A stretch of 29,425 bases of DNA, taken from positions 1 through 29,425 of IMG/VR virus record IMGVR_UViG_3300037245_000923, one strand, 5' to 3'. This document shows, one piece after another, positions 9,082 through 17,599 of the stretch. The notes beneath the pieces were generated by a model. That model was not told the DNA's origin and ran no database searches. It worked only from the letters and a program-made list of their open reading frames with translations. The stretch is from a virus. The translations under genes and the position numbers were made by a program. The stretch's first letter is position 1. Each line of letters starts with the position of its first letter.

Positions 9082-9555
9082 CTATTTTTCAACCGGAACA
9101 AACCCTTCTGGAATTTCCGCTTCCGGCACATACGGAAAAACATCAACAATTTTTGAAACCGAAACAGCCGACACGACGAAAGGTATAATCAAATAATCAA
9201 GACTTTCATCAAGTCGCGTCAATGCTTCCTTTATTTCGTCAGCCATTATAAGATAGTAAGAGCGCAACTTCTTTTCCTTTCCGGCTTCTTCGTCAACCGT
9301 CACCAAGTTAGCAGTCATTTTGAACCACCATTCACCAGCTTCGAAAGGAAATATTTCAGCAAACTTTGTTTTCTTAATTTCCTGAATTGAAAATACACCG
9401 CCTTTGACAATTGATAACATTTCTTTTGTCACTCGCGCTTCAGCGTCGGTATAAGAAACAGCATCGAATAAAAAAGCTTCTGTAACAGATTCTTCTTTTC
9501 CGCTTTCAGCTACTTTTACATATTTTACTTTACATTCAAACCACGTTTGGAACAT
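9082..9555 (-). CDS. DUF4494 family protein
   Basis: 157 residues. The pattern WFECKVKYVKV near the start, then FDAVSYTDAEARVTKE (about 29-44), KFAEIFPFEAGEWWFK (about 64-79) and a C-terminal VDVFPYVPEA matches the DUF4494 family, which is found in Bacteroidota genomes and their phages. The biochemical function is unknown. Its presence is one of the better taxonomic hints in the window. It lies between a secreted-type virion gene and the holin-like gene, in the late operon. Confidence 0.8.
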   Translation of the reverse strand: MFQTWFECKVKYVKVAESGKEESVTEAFLFDAVSYTDAEARVTKEMLSIVKGGVFSIQEIKKTKFAEIFPFEAGEWWFKMTANLVTVDEEAGKEKKLRSYYLIMADEIKEALTRLDESLDYLIIPFVVSAVSVSKIVDVFPYVPEAEIPEGFVPVEK

Positions 9556-9572
9556 ATTGATTGATTTTAAAT

Positions 9573-10610
9573 TTATTCTACGGTGTGACCTTCAGCAATT
9601 ATAAATATTTCGTTAATGCTTGTCTGATTATCCTGAACTAATACCTGAATATCTTCACCGGGTTCAATTCGAAGCGTAACCCCCATTTTCGACTGTCCCG
9701 CAAAAGTTAACCTACCGACAAAGCCGTCTTGTCCTTGTACTGGATTCGTAGCTAAATAAGGCGTCCAATCATACATGATACTGGCAAGATCACCATTCGT
9801 TTTAACATTGAAAACATTCCTGTAAATACCGTCTTTCTTTCGCATCACAAGACCACGCGTAAGACCGCCCGCAATATCGCCAAACTTCGACAAATCAACA
9901 GGCGCGTCCGTCATGCAAGTGATTATAATTCTTGTAATATCAAACGCGCTTCCGATTGCCTGTTCGGTATTTCGTAGGCCATAAATAACAGGCGTTACAC
10001 TCCCGTCAACATTCATATTCTTTTCACCTGAAGTCACAAATGAACCAATAGGAAAAGCAAAGTCAAGCGGCGTGTCAACTCCTAATGTATCAACAACCCT
10101 TGTTAGTATATTCGCTAAATAAAAACGATTATCAGGAACGCTAAAGATTGACAAATAACCGCCAACCCTCAACCCCGTCGTATCATCGACAGTGATAAAC
10201 ATATCGCCTATCTCAGCCGCTTCAACTAATGTGTCAGCCCCGACTTCTTTGCTGAAATATGCAATTATTAAAGGAGTGTGTTGATCTTGTATGTTTACAT
10301 CGTTTGAACTCAGTACGCCTATATCTGTAAATAACTGACTCAGTTCATCCCAACTCGTAACGCCCGCCACTTCATCAAAATATCTTGACGAAATCAAATC
10401 TTTGTTTTCATAAATGTTATAAAGCGAAAAGACACGCAATGAATCAACTGCAATATTTCCGGCATACCTCACGCCGTAATGTCCTTGTTTATAATCAACG
10501 TCATTCATCTGGAAGAATCCAACCGTCGGACTTTCTTCAATCGTAAAACGCTGACCGAAACCAGCAATTGAAATTAAGATAATCGAAATAAATAAAAATA
10601 GCTTTTTCAT
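9573..10610 (-). CDS. Virion-cluster protein with Sec signal peptide
   Basis: 345 residues. The first 20 (MKKLFLFISIILISIAGFGQ) form a textbook signal peptide: Lys-Lys, hydrophobic core, and small residues before a cleavage point after G-F-G. The mature part is beta-rich, with TVDDTTGLRVGGYLSIF (about 140-156) and RLTFAGQSKMGVTLRIEPGED near the end, similar to capsid-decoration or baseplate beta domains. Having a signal peptide amid head genes is odd for a virion protein, since assembly is cytoplasmic. It could instead be displayed on the host envelope. It sits just downstream of the connector gene. Confidence 0.6.
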   Translation of the reverse strand: MKKLFLFISIILISIAGFGQRFTIEESPTVGFFQMNDVDYKQGHYGVRYAGNIAVDSLRVFSLYNIYENKDLISSRYFDEVAGVTSWDELSQLFTDIGVLSSNDVNIQDQHTPLIIAYFSKEVGADTLVEAAEIGDMFITVDDTTGLRVGGYLSIFSVPDNRFYLANILTRVVDTLGVDTPLDFAFPIGSFVTSGEKNMNVDGSVTPVIYGLRNTEQAIGSAFDITRIIITCMTDAPVDLSKFGDIAGGLTRGLVMRKKDGIYRNVFNVKTNGDLASIMYDWTPYLATNPVQGQDGFVGRLTFAGQSKMGVTLRIEPGEDIQVLVQDNQTSINEIFIIAEGHTVE

Positions 10611-10621
10611 TTTTGTATGTT

Positions 10622-11131
10622 TTATAGTTTGCTAAATCTTTGAAAATTAAAACTTGTTCCTTGATTCTTATTTTTGCAATAACGGCTGAACAATTCCGGT
10701 TCGGTCAGAATGTATTTTTCAATAAACCTAAATTTTATACCCGCGTCAATCTGGTCTTGTTTTGATAGGTCTTTTAATAGGTTTCTGTCAACAGGCGTGC
10801 CGTCCTGATAATCCTTCGTTACCATTCCAAACGGCGTATCAACAGCGTTCTTTGAATATACATACCTTGCATGCGTGTAGTCTGCCAGAAGCTTCTTAAT
10901 TCCTTGATGCTGGAATTCTTCACCGGAACACTCAAATGTTGAACCGTTCATTAAAGGGAGCCATGCAGTTTCGGCGGAATTTTTAAGAACATCGAAATAA
11001 AAGTCACCAAGAATATTAACCAAGTCCGACTGTTGGGCTAATCCAATATCTTCGTTAATTTTATCTTCGTCAATTTTCTTTGATATATTTCTGAACGTTG
11101 CAAATTCCGCCGGAGTAATTAAATAAGCCAT
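10622..11131 (-). CDS. Head-tail connector-like protein
   Basis: 169 residues, MAYLITPAEFATFRNISKKI..., mostly helical, with KKLLADYTHARYVYSKNAV (about residues 79-97) in the middle. The length, helical content and the pattern of an N-terminal insertion site followed by a tyrosine-rich helix resemble the DUF6712-type and gp6-like connector proteins that bind below the portal. Its place directly after the portal gene, 11 bases downstream, agrees. The exact family is inferred by eye. Confidence 0.6.
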   Translation of the reverse strand: MAYLITPAEFATFRNISKKIDEDKINEDIGLAQQSDLVNILGDFYFDVLKNSAETAWLPLMNGSTFECSGEEFQHQGIKKLLADYTHARYVYSKNAVDTPFGMVTKDYQDGTPVDRNLLKDLSKQDQIDAGIKFRFIEKYILTEPELFSRYCKNKNQGTSFNFQRFSKL

Positions 11132-11142
11132 ATTGTTTAATA

Positions 11143-12507
11143 TTATACCGTTTCTTCTTCGTCAAATCCGCCAATCATTTCTTTTGCCTTCGTGTCAGTA
11201 AATCCATAAATACTTTTCACTACGGCAACGGCGCTTTCTTTTGTAAGCTCACCCGCGTTCACTGACTGAATTAATCCCGCCAAAGCAGTTACACCACCAA
11301 CAGACCCGCGAAGATTCGCTTGTGCCTTCTTATTCACGTTTTTAGCTTCCTTCAGGTCGTCTTCATCAAGGAAAGGATTCTTTATTACTAAACCTTCCGC
11401 AATGGCCTTTTCTTCCTGAAAGTTTTTCATGATTTCAGAAAATGCTTCTTCAAATTGAAGACGGTCTTCTTCGCGACTTTGCCAAAGTTGATTTTGAGCT
11501 TCTTCCAGTTTGCCGCCTGAATCACCTAATGAATTCCCGTCAGTCGAATCAACTAATATTTTGTTAACAGAAAAAGCTTTTGTAATATTCTTTTCCGCTT
11601 GACCGTCTGAGTATTCAAAAAGCTTGTCATTATAGGTTCCTGATAAGTCGTCAATACTTAACTGCTTTGAAATGTCGTCAGTTGCTTGCGCTGTTTCCAG
11701 AAGAAGAACGTCGTTTGAACCTTCAGCGCCGCGCAACTCGTTTAAGTCTTTTTTAAATTCCTTCCTTATGGTGTCGTCTTTAAAAGGCGCAACAGTTAAA
11801 ATTTTTGTATTCAGGAATCCTTTTTCAGAACCGCGACTTCTGAACGTTTGTGAATTCGATTCGAGTAACGCTTCAGATAATACCGGACTTAAATCAGGTA
11901 GAGCATAAATATATGTTTCGTCTTTTTTTATATGAAGGATCTGACCGTTATATTGCGAAATAATATCTTCAATTTTCTTGTCTTTTCCTTTTTCTACTGA
12001 ATTACGAACTTGACCTTCAATGACTTTTTTGTCTGGATTGTAGCGGTCATAAGCCTGGAAGCTTTTGGCGCTGATTTGTTTAGATTTCGACTTATCCCAA
12101 TTATCGTAAACAATGTATTTTCCTGAATAGTTCCTATCGTCAGCATTTCCAACCCTCACGTCAGTAGTTGGAACCACAACAATTGATTTGACGTCAAGAT
12201 TCGCGTCGTAACCTATTTGTAAGAAACAATTGTTTTGCTTTGCATACCAACGCGCCGCAATTCGTAATACTTCATTCAGACTTTGATTCTTACTATTTAC
12301 AATCACATCGCCGGAAGCACCAAACGAAGCGCCGAAGATAGCCTTTGAAACCCTGTCAGAACAAGTTTTTGAAGTTACTGACATACCGACCAAGGCTTCA
12401 ATCAATGAAGGAAAAGCGTTGTCTACACCCCAGTTAAAACACTCGTTGCGTTTATTCGGTTTGATATTTAGAATTGAACCTGAAACTTGTTCGAAATATA
12501 ACTTCAT
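11143..12507 (-). CDS. Phage portal protein
   Basis: 454 residues, the usual length for a portal, which forms the dodecameric DNA channel at one capsid vertex. The N-terminal half contains a wing-like domain with NNCFLQIGYDANLDVKSIVV and then PTTDVRVG around residues 92-118. The C-terminal part contains LGDSGGKLEEAQNQLWQSRE (about 328-347) and a long helix QFEEAFSEIMKNF, the stem and crown helices expected in portals. No signal peptide. It lies upstream of the connector and downstream of a terminator that follows the previous gene, so an internal promoter or read-through is expected. Confidence 0.82.
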   Translation of the reverse strand: MKLYFEQVSGSILNIKPNKRNECFNWGVDNAFPSLIEALVGMSVTSKTCSDRVSKAIFGASFGASGDVIVNSKNQSLNEVLRIAARWYAKQNNCFLQIGYDANLDVKSIVVVPTTDVRVGNADDRNYSGKYIVYDNWDKSKSKQISAKSFQAYDRYNPDKKVIEGQVRNSVEKGKDKKIEDIISQYNGQILHIKKDETYIYALPDLSPVLSEALLESNSQTFRSRGSEKGFLNTKILTVAPFKDDTIRKEFKKDLNELRGAEGSNDVLLLETAQATDDISKQLSIDDLSGTYNDKLFEYSDGQAEKNITKAFSVNKILVDSTDGNSLGDSGGKLEEAQNQLWQSREEDRLQFEEAFSEIMKNFQEEKAIAEGLVIKNPFLDEDDLKEAKNVNKKAQANLRGSVGGVTALAGLIQSVNAGELTKESAVAVVKSIYGFTDTKAKEMIGGFDEEETV

Positions 12508-12526
12508 TTTAATTCTTTTATAAAAA

Positions 12527-12566
12527 AAGGCTTTACCTTACTTTCTTACCAGCAAAATAAAGCCTT
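12527..12566 (-). terminator. Rho-independent terminator on minus strand
   Basis: The nine-base arms at 12527-12535 and 12558-12566 are perfect inverted repeats. Read on the minus strand, the hairpin is followed by seven T residues. The loop is long (22 nt), so efficiency may be partial. It would end or attenuate transcripts of the gene at 12588-13184 just before the portal gene. Confidence 0.65.
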
Positions 12567-12587
12567 ATTGAATATACTTCTTTCTTT

Positions 12588-13184
12588 TTATTTAATCGCA
12601 AGAACTTTGTCTACAAAATCAGTTATTGAAGCCGCTTTTATTCCAGGATAGGCTTCACGTAATTCGCCCAATTTGTAAGTCGAAAGAAGTTTCTTTAAAA
12701 AATCCGTATTTCCGTTTATGGCTTCAGTCGTTGCTTCAGTAAGTAAACGTTTCTTTTTTTCTTCTTCCGTTTCGGTATTACCACCAGCAGCAAGTTCGGC
12801 TTCAATTGCAATACGCGTCTGCCTTTCCTTTTCGGTTTCAATCTTACCTTCGATTAACTTCTTCCAGTTTTTAGGAAATACCGAAAATAATTCAATTCGT
12901 TTCGGATTAGTTTTTAAAAACTTCAGCGCTTTTTCATCGGTCATTGTCGAATCACTGATTGTCGTTTTGTCACCTTTCAAGTTCTTATAACTTGCAGCGG
13001 GACGCTTAAATTTAAAATTTGCCATTTCGTAAATGTTTTTTAACGTTAAAACCATTTCTATGACACAAGCGGAACAGCCTTTGTTTAATTTTTTACCTTT
13101 CTTTTCAAAGTAATCTTTTGCGAGTAGATCAATATTTGCAAGAATTACTTTATCGGTTCCTTTCAGAATGTCAAGAATAGTCAT
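12588..13184 (-). CDS. Hypothetical virion-cluster protein
   Basis: 198 residues. The N-terminal half is helical and contains a CSAC pair (KGCSACVIEMVL, about residues 35-46). The middle has a very charged, coiled-coil-like segment (GNTETEEEKKKRLLTEATTE, about 135-154). No known family was recognised. It is flanked by hairpin terminators on both sides, so it forms its own transcription unit inside the late operon. A head-assembly or tail-chaperone role is possible from position only. Confidence 0.5.
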   Translation of the reverse strand: MTILDILKGTDKVILANIDLLAKDYFEKKGKKLNKGCSACVIEMVLTLKNIYEMANFKFKRPAASYKNLKGDKTTISDSTMTDEKALKFLKTNPKRIELFSVFPKNWKKLIEGKIETEKERQTRIAIEAELAAGGNTETEEEKKKRLLTEATTEAINGNTDFLKKLLSTYKLGELREAYPGIKAASITDFVDKVLAIK

Positions 13185-13257
13185 GTATTGATTAAATATT
13201 AACTGATATTGTTAAAAATGTTCTGTTTCGCTCGTCTGGCGAAGTCATTATTCCATT

Positions 13258-13296
13258 ATAAAAGCGGAACGACATTTTGAATCATTCCGCTTTTAT
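13258..13296 (-). terminator. Strong hairpin terminator, minus strand
   Basis: Twelve-base perfect inverted repeat, 13258-13269 with 13285-13296, enclosing a 15-nt loop. On the minus strand the 3' arm ends in TTTTAT, supplying a U-rich run. It starts two bases after the stop of the gene at 13299-13883. Its arms are AAAAGCGG-type, like the hairpin at 24250. Confidence 0.75.
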
Positions 13297-13298
13297 CT

Positions 13299-13883
13299 TT
13301 ATACAGTCGCAAATAAAGAGTCAAACGTTGCTTTACTTGTCGCGTAGTCAGTTTCCAAGAACACGTTGTAAGGATATTGTTCCGTGTCACCTTCTTCGGT
13401 TGCAGCCGTGTAAGGAATAGCTCCTGAATTTTCCAAAGTACTGTAAACCATTTCAGAAAGCTTCAAACCACTTTCCCATCCTAAGACCTTGAAAGCTTCA
13501 GCGCTTAGAGCGCCTTTATACCTTGTTTCGACAACAATAACGAAACGTCCTTGACTTAATTCGCGCGCCCTTTCAGCGTTTGCCGCTGAAGAATTCGCAA
13601 TACGAGTAAGGAAGTTGTGCAAAAACCCGTCAACATCTTCCGTCGAGGGCGCAAATGCAGAATTAACACTTGCTAAGTCCTTGAACCATTCAGCCGCAAA
13701 GCCGGAAGTTCCTGAAGCTAATACGAGGTCAGATATTGTCGCGCCCGATTCGGTAGAACCAGCCTTATCAATATCATCCCAATTTATAATAACAGCTTTT
13801 CCGCCGTCAAGTCCTTTTTTCGACTTGTCTGCACAATCGTAGATCATGTCAGCGGTTATTTTTGGTGCGCAATTATCGCTCAT
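13299..13883 (-). CDS. Probable virion structural protein
   Basis: 194 residues, acidic, beginning MSDNCAPKITADMIYDCAD. It contains TESGATISDLVLASGTSGF (about residues 44-62), NAERARELSQGRFVIVVETR (about 101-120) and a C-terminal LETDYATSKATFDSLFATV. A mixed alpha-beta composition, small residues and a perfect terminator straight after the gene suggest high expression, as for a major tail-tube protein. No motif fixes this. It lies 2 bases after the preceding gene. Confidence 0.5.
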   Translation of the reverse strand: MSDNCAPKITADMIYDCADKSKKGLDGGKAVIINWDDIDKAGSTESGATISDLVLASGTSGFAAEWFKDLASVNSAFAPSTEDVDGFLHNFLTRIANSSAANAERARELSQGRFVIVVETRYKGALSAEAFKVLGWESGLKLSEMVYSTLENSGAIPYTAATEEGDTEQYPYNVFLETDYATSKATFDSLFATV

Positions 13884-13885
13884 AA

Positions 13886-14263
13886 TTATGTAGTTTTAAT
13901 AAATACTTCAACATTGCAAATATAACTGAAAGCCGTCGCCGCATAGAAATCATTTGCTTTACTTCTTTGCAGATTGCTCGAAATTCGCTTCCATTCAGTG
14001 TGATAATCAACAGTATTTGTTCCAACAAAATCAGCTACAATAATATCATTGATTTGCTTCAATATTCCTATTGTTGCGTTGTCGATAATATCATCAAAAG
14101 TAACTGCCTTGTCTGCATCCTCTACGGTTGATTTAAGAACATTCAGTTGATATTCCCTTTTATATTCATAATCGGAAACCTCAATATAAGACGGTGCGCT
14201 AAATCCATCAGGAACCAACGCTTCCGGCAAATCAATTTTTATTCCTTTATCTACTACTGCCAT
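13886..14263 (-). CDS. Hypothetical virion-cluster protein
   Basis: 125 residues, MAVVDKGIKIDLPEALVPDG..., with ANDFYAATAFSYICNVEVFI near the end, in the manner of neck or tail-terminator proteins that close with a beta strand. No domain was recognised. It starts just after a terminator on the minus strand and leads a two-gene unit with 13299-13883. Confidence 0.5.
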   Translation of the reverse strand: MAVVDKGIKIDLPEALVPDGFSAPSYIEVSDYEYKREYQLNVLKSTVEDADKAVTFDDIIDNATIGILKQINDIIVADFVGTNTVDYHTEWKRISSNLQRSKANDFYAATAFSYICNVEVFIKTT

Positions 14264-14279
14264 TTAACTTTTCTTTTTA

Positions 14280-14309
14280 AAAGCAAGCCCCGTTTAAAAG
14301 GCTTGCTTT
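14280..14309 (-). terminator. Hairpin terminator, minus strand
   Basis: Ten-base perfect arms at 14280-14289 and 14300-14309 around a 10-nt loop. On the minus strand the stem is followed by TTTTAAAAAG. It would end the transcript covering protease, capsid and the 14347-14817 gene, or reduce what follows. Confidence 0.72.
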
Positions 14310-14346
14310 AATCAATTAATATAAATCCAATCCAAACTGTTTTAAA

Positions 14347-14817
14347 TTATTCAAGCAAAAACAATCCTGACAACCAATCAATTTTAATAACAAACCCGTC
14401 ACCGTAAGTGACTTTTACCCTTCTATATGGGTCTGGTTTTGCTGAAGTATCATAATAAACTAGAGTTGTATCGGAAACACTTCCTGTAAAGGTTTGTGTC
14501 GAGTCCGTCACCCATGTAGTAAATATATTCTCCCTTCGCTGATAAGCAATTGACACGTCCGCGGGCGTTCCTGAAACACTATCAAGCGCAATTTCCCAAC
14601 GATTAGTGAAGCTTTCCTTCGTAGAAGACTGACCTTCATTAAATACGGTGTAAGTAAACGTTGTTTTGTTCGCTGATACCGTGTCCGAATCAACAGCTCT
14701 GTACTGTTCCAGAACGTCGTTAATTCCTAAAATCGCGTCGTAAGTCGTTTTATTTTGTCCTTGAACAGAAAACAACGTGCTTGCGAGTAATACTAAAATC
14801 AAAAATAAACTTTTCAT
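14347..14817 (-). CDS. Exported-type protein next to the major capsid gene
   Basis: 156 residues. The first 20 (MKSLFLILVLLASTLFSVQG) are a clear Sec signal peptide with no lipobox cysteine. The mature part is beta-rich and threonine/serine-rich (SVSDTTLVYYDTSAKPDP, about residues 113-130), compatible with an Ig-like or decoration fold. It sits 19 bases after the major capsid gene and before a terminator, the usual slot for a decoration or head-fibre protein. The signal peptide is unexpected there. Confidence 0.58.
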   Translation of the reverse strand: MKSLFLILVLLASTLFSVQGQNKTTYDAILGINDVLEQYRAVDSDTVSANKTTFTYTVFNEGQSSTKESFTNRWEIALDSVSGTPADVSIAYQRRENIFTTWVTDSTQTFTGSVSDTTLVYYDTSAKPDPYRRVKVTYGDGFVIKIDWLSGLFLLE

Positions 14818-14836
14818 AATTTTGTTTTTATGCTTA

Positions 14837-15766
14837 TTATACTACAAGCGTGAATTCAACAATCTCGAAAGGGAATTTAATTTGTGTTCCTAACTTGTAG
14901 GAAACATCAAATTTAACAATCTTGTCGTCTTTAGAATACCACATATCAAACGTTTCTTCTTCGTTTTCCAAGTCAGTACCAACAACAAAACCGCCTTGCG
15001 TTCCAATTCTACCAGCAAAGACTCTGTCCGTTCCTGTTAATCCATCCAACGCAATTGCTTTTACATTCGTGCCTGGAATAAAGATTTCCATATTTGCCGC
15101 CGCCCCGTCATAATGAAACAGATTTGCAGCAACTAAAGCTTGCGTATAAAGCCTGAAGTCGTCATATCCTAACAATACAGCAACATCACCCTTGCTGATT
15201 AACTTGGAAGGAATGGCCGCTTCTATTGCGTTAATGATTTTAATAATATTGGCTGAAGTTTTGGTTGTTTCATTGCCTGTATTACCATCAATGACCGCGC
15301 CTTCAGCGTCAATTATCTTAATAAGTCCGTCAAACCTTTTCAAGTTTACGGTTGCCGAATCCGTGTCGCCTTGCCAAATAGCAACTTCATTCACTTCTGA
15401 AATTTTGGCTGTCTTCATTTCAGTGTATTCCTTTTCAAATGGAATAGCATCTTCTTTTGAACCAGCCTTCAGCATGTGTTGCGTATATTTCGCGTTCAAT
15501 TCCTTTGGACATAAATCTTCTTCAACCTTAATAGCCCCGACAGTTAAAGTTCTTTTTGCCAAAGTAGTCGTTCCGCTTGCGGTACGACCACAAGCGTCAA
15601 CCTGAAGCACAACGTCAGTATCAAGCGTGTGAATGTCACCCGCGCTTTTATAACCCGTTTGTAAGTCAAGAATTTGCGCTGACTTTGGGTCTGCAATAAC
15701 TTTCCCAATAAGACCCGGTCTGGTCTCATCTACATAATCCGTTAATCCTGTTAAATCAAAACTCAT
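14837..15766 (-). CDS. Major capsid protein
   Basis: 309 residues, MSFDLTGLTDYVDETRPGLI.... It follows the protease-scaffold gene directly and is followed by a small accessory gene and terminator, the classic place of the capsid gene. The central part (TSANIIKIINAIEAAIP, about residues 166-182, then KGDVAVLLGYDDFRLYTQAL) and the C-terminal strands (KDDKIVKFDVSYKLGTQIKF) fit an HK97-fold A domain and P domain. The length is in the usual range for HK97-like capsids without a fused delta domain, since scaffold functions appear to reside in the protease polypeptide. Confidence 0.8.
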   Translation of the reverse strand: MSFDLTGLTDYVDETRPGLIGKVIADPKSAQILDLQTGYKSAGDIHTLDTDVVLQVDACGRTASGTTTLAKRTLTVGAIKVEEDLCPKELNAKYTQHMLKAGSKEDAIPFEKEYTEMKTAKISEVNEVAIWQGDTDSATVNLKRFDGLIKIIDAEGAVIDGNTGNETTKTSANIIKIINAIEAAIPSKLISKGDVAVLLGYDDFRLYTQALVAANLFHYDGAAANMEIFIPGTNVKAIALDGLTGTDRVFAGRIGTQGGFVVGTDLENEEETFDMWYSKDDKIVKFDVSYKLGTQIKFPFEIVEFTLVV

Positions 15767-15783
15767 ATTAGTCTAATTTTAAA

Positions 15784-17115
15784 TTATTTTTTATTCAATT
15801 CTTCCCTGGCTGCCATAATTTCAATAGCCTTGTTGCTGTCTTTTTTCTTGAACACTGGAACAGCTCTTGCTTCCGCTTTAAATTCCTTGCTTCCAATCTT
15901 CGCTTTTAAAGAAGTAATTTCATTTTCCTTTTTCAATAGTGCAGCATCATGTTCAGCTTTGATTTCGGCTTTTATCTTTACAGACATTTTACCTTTTAAG
16001 TCTTCAAAGCTTGCTTCTGTTTCTGTTTCAACAACCTGTTCTTCCGAACCAGCAGCCTTCACGCTAACAATTACACCAGCCGCATCCGTAACAACAGAGC
16101 GCCCGTCACCAAGCTTCCATTCACCAGCAGACGCCGCGTAAGGTTCGCCGCCGTTCTCTGTATCCCACGGCTCCAACATTAGCGTTTCGCCCATTTCAAA
16201 AGAAGTACTTGAAGCCTGTACTGACCAAGTAACAACTTCTTTTATTTCTTCAGCTTTCACTTCAGTTTTTTCAGCGTCGGTGTCAGTTTCTTCAGTTTCT
16301 TCTTCCTTTGGTATAATTTCAGTTACAGCACCGCCAACAAACACAAGCGTTGAATCTTCCAGTGAAGGCATAATATAAGAACCGTCCTTGATTGCCGCGC
16401 CGTCAATCGTTGCTTTATCTCCCACTACTGGCGTTCCGTCACTTTCAAGGTCAGTGAATACAATATCAGTTGCGTTTGAATCCTGAAGCGTCAGTTCAGA
16501 AACAACTTCGTTTAAATACGCCGTAATGTCGTCACGTAGTTTTTTAAAGAATCCTTTCTCTTTTGTCATTTTGTCAATATTTGTTTTTTCAATATTCAAT
16601 TCAGCCACTATTTCAGCCACCTTTTCAACCTCAGTTGCAAAACCAAGTTCAACAGCATTTTCGCCAGACACGAAAGTTTCATTGTCAAGTAAATTCCTTA
16701 CCGTTGATTCATCTATATCTAGATGTTCAGAATAAAATTCAATGAATTCGTCTTCAATAACGCGAAGTTCAGCGGCTATTTCTTCAAGTTCTTCAGCAGT
16801 CCCTTCAGTTTTGGCGCGCGCAAAGTGAATCATTAAAGCGTTATCAACGTCTTCAACTATCCTTGTGCTTCCGGCTGCAAATATTTTAGCAGCGATTGAA
16901 TAAGCTTTTCCTGTTTTTGTTGTTACTGGAATTTCAGCGTCAAGATTCTTTATATAATCATAAACAGCTTCACCTTCGTTTTTGTTTCCGCCGTTCGAAT
17001 TTACTTCAACAGTTATTTCCGTCGGGTCTTCAAATGACTTGTATTGACGAATAACATCAAGCAAAGTTTCGCCTTTTGTAATCCTTCCAGATATATAGAT
17101 TTTTGCTTCAGTCAT
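15784..17115 (-). CDS. ClpP-type prohead protease fused to scaffold-like region
   Basis: 443 residues. Residues 1-165 form an S14/ClpP-like serine protease: EVNSNGGNKNEG (37-48) forms the oxyanion-side loop, GKAYSIAAKIFAAGS carries the nucleophile S73, and MIHFARAK carries H97. The remainder is very acidic and includes an EEETEETDTDAEKTEVKAEE stretch (about 266-285) and DGAAIKDGSYIMP and EWKLGDGRSVV beta repeats. It ends in a helical, lysine-rich tail (from about residue 370), as expected for a scaffold with protease attached. The protease would mature the head by removing the scaffold. Stop and start touch the neighbouring genes. Confidence 0.85.
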   Translation of the reverse strand: MTEAKIYISGRITKGETLLDVIRQYKSFEDPTEITVEVNSNGGNKNEGEAVYDYIKNLDAEIPVTTKTGKAYSIAAKIFAAGSTRIVEDVDNALMIHFARAKTEGTAEELEEIAAELRVIEDEFIEFYSEHLDIDESTVRNLLDNETFVSGENAVELGFATEVEKVAEIVAELNIEKTNIDKMTKEKGFFKKLRDDITAYLNEVVSELTLQDSNATDIVFTDLESDGTPVVGDKATIDGAAIKDGSYIMPSLEDSTLVFVGGAVTEIIPKEEETEETDTDAEKTEVKAEEIKEVVTWSVQASSTSFEMGETLMLEPWDTENGGEPYAASAGEWKLGDGRSVVTDAAGVIVSVKAAGSEEQVVETETEASFEDLKGKMSVKIKAEIKAEHDAALLKKENEITSLKAKIGSKEFKAEARAVPVFKKKDSNKAIEIMAAREELNKK

Positions 17116-17346
17116 TTATTCAGCAATTGAAATGTCCAGAAAATATTCCTTTCCTTCTTCAAAGAAATTTGAAGCTTGCGTTTCGTAACTAATATCAAGG
17201 TTTAAATTTCCGCTTGGAGTGTATTTTGAAAACGATTTATTTTCTTCACTTCCTTCAACAACCGCCATAAATGAAACATTTTTCATTTCGTGAATTGGCT
17301 GGTCTTCTACCTTGATACATAAAAATTTTGTTCTTACATTACTCAT
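17116..17346 (-). CDS. Small first gene of late operon
   Basis: 76 residues, acidic (MSNVRTKFLCIKVEDQPIHE...). No known domain; a predicted beta protein with YTPSGNLNLDISYE in the middle. Being first in the late operon and abutting the protease gene suggests a small head or regulatory protein of the Bacteroidota phage type. The role is unknown. Confidence 0.55.
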   Translation of the reverse strand: MSNVRTKFLCIKVEDQPIHEMKNVSFMAVVEGSEENKSFSKYTPSGNLNLDISYETQASNFFEEGKEYFLDISIAE

Positions 17347-17389
17347 AATTTCATACCTCGTTAACGGTTTTTCATCGCTTCAGTAGTTG

Positions 17390-17397
17390 CAAATATA
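17390..17397 (-). promoter_or_regulatory. Candidate late-operon promoter (-7 element)
   Basis: On the minus strand the octamer TATATTTG fits the Bacteroidota -7 consensus TAnnTTTG and lies about 44 bases before the ATG at 17346. A good -33 TTTG at the standard 19-21 base distance is not present (ATGT occurs at 21), so recognition may need a phage activator. It is the best candidate for the late promoter in the intergenic stretch. Confidence 0.4.
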
Positions 17398-17480
17398 GGA
17401 CTAATATATAATTAATTGACATATCAAAACATTTTCTTACTTATTATTTTCATGTTAGATTTGCTTTTGTCACTAGAAAG

Positions 17481-17507
17481 GTTTTACTTTGTTTTACTTT
17501 GTTTTAC
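17481..17507. repeat. Tandem 10-bp repeat in the divergent promoter region
   Basis: GTTTTACTTT occurs at 17481-17490 and 17491-17500, followed by a partial third copy GTTTTAC at 17501-17507. The 10-base period puts each copy on the same face of the helix, as for cooperative binding of a regulator. The copies also contain TACTTTG, close to a -7 element. It lies between the divergent early and late operons in the 289-base gap 17347-17635. Confidence 0.6.
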
Positions 17508-17599
17508 CGTTCAAATTGTAAACTTCTACAAATCAGATATTTATATTTTAACGAGTAAATTTTATTATTAATCAGGTTTATTTGAATCTTTTTTATGCT

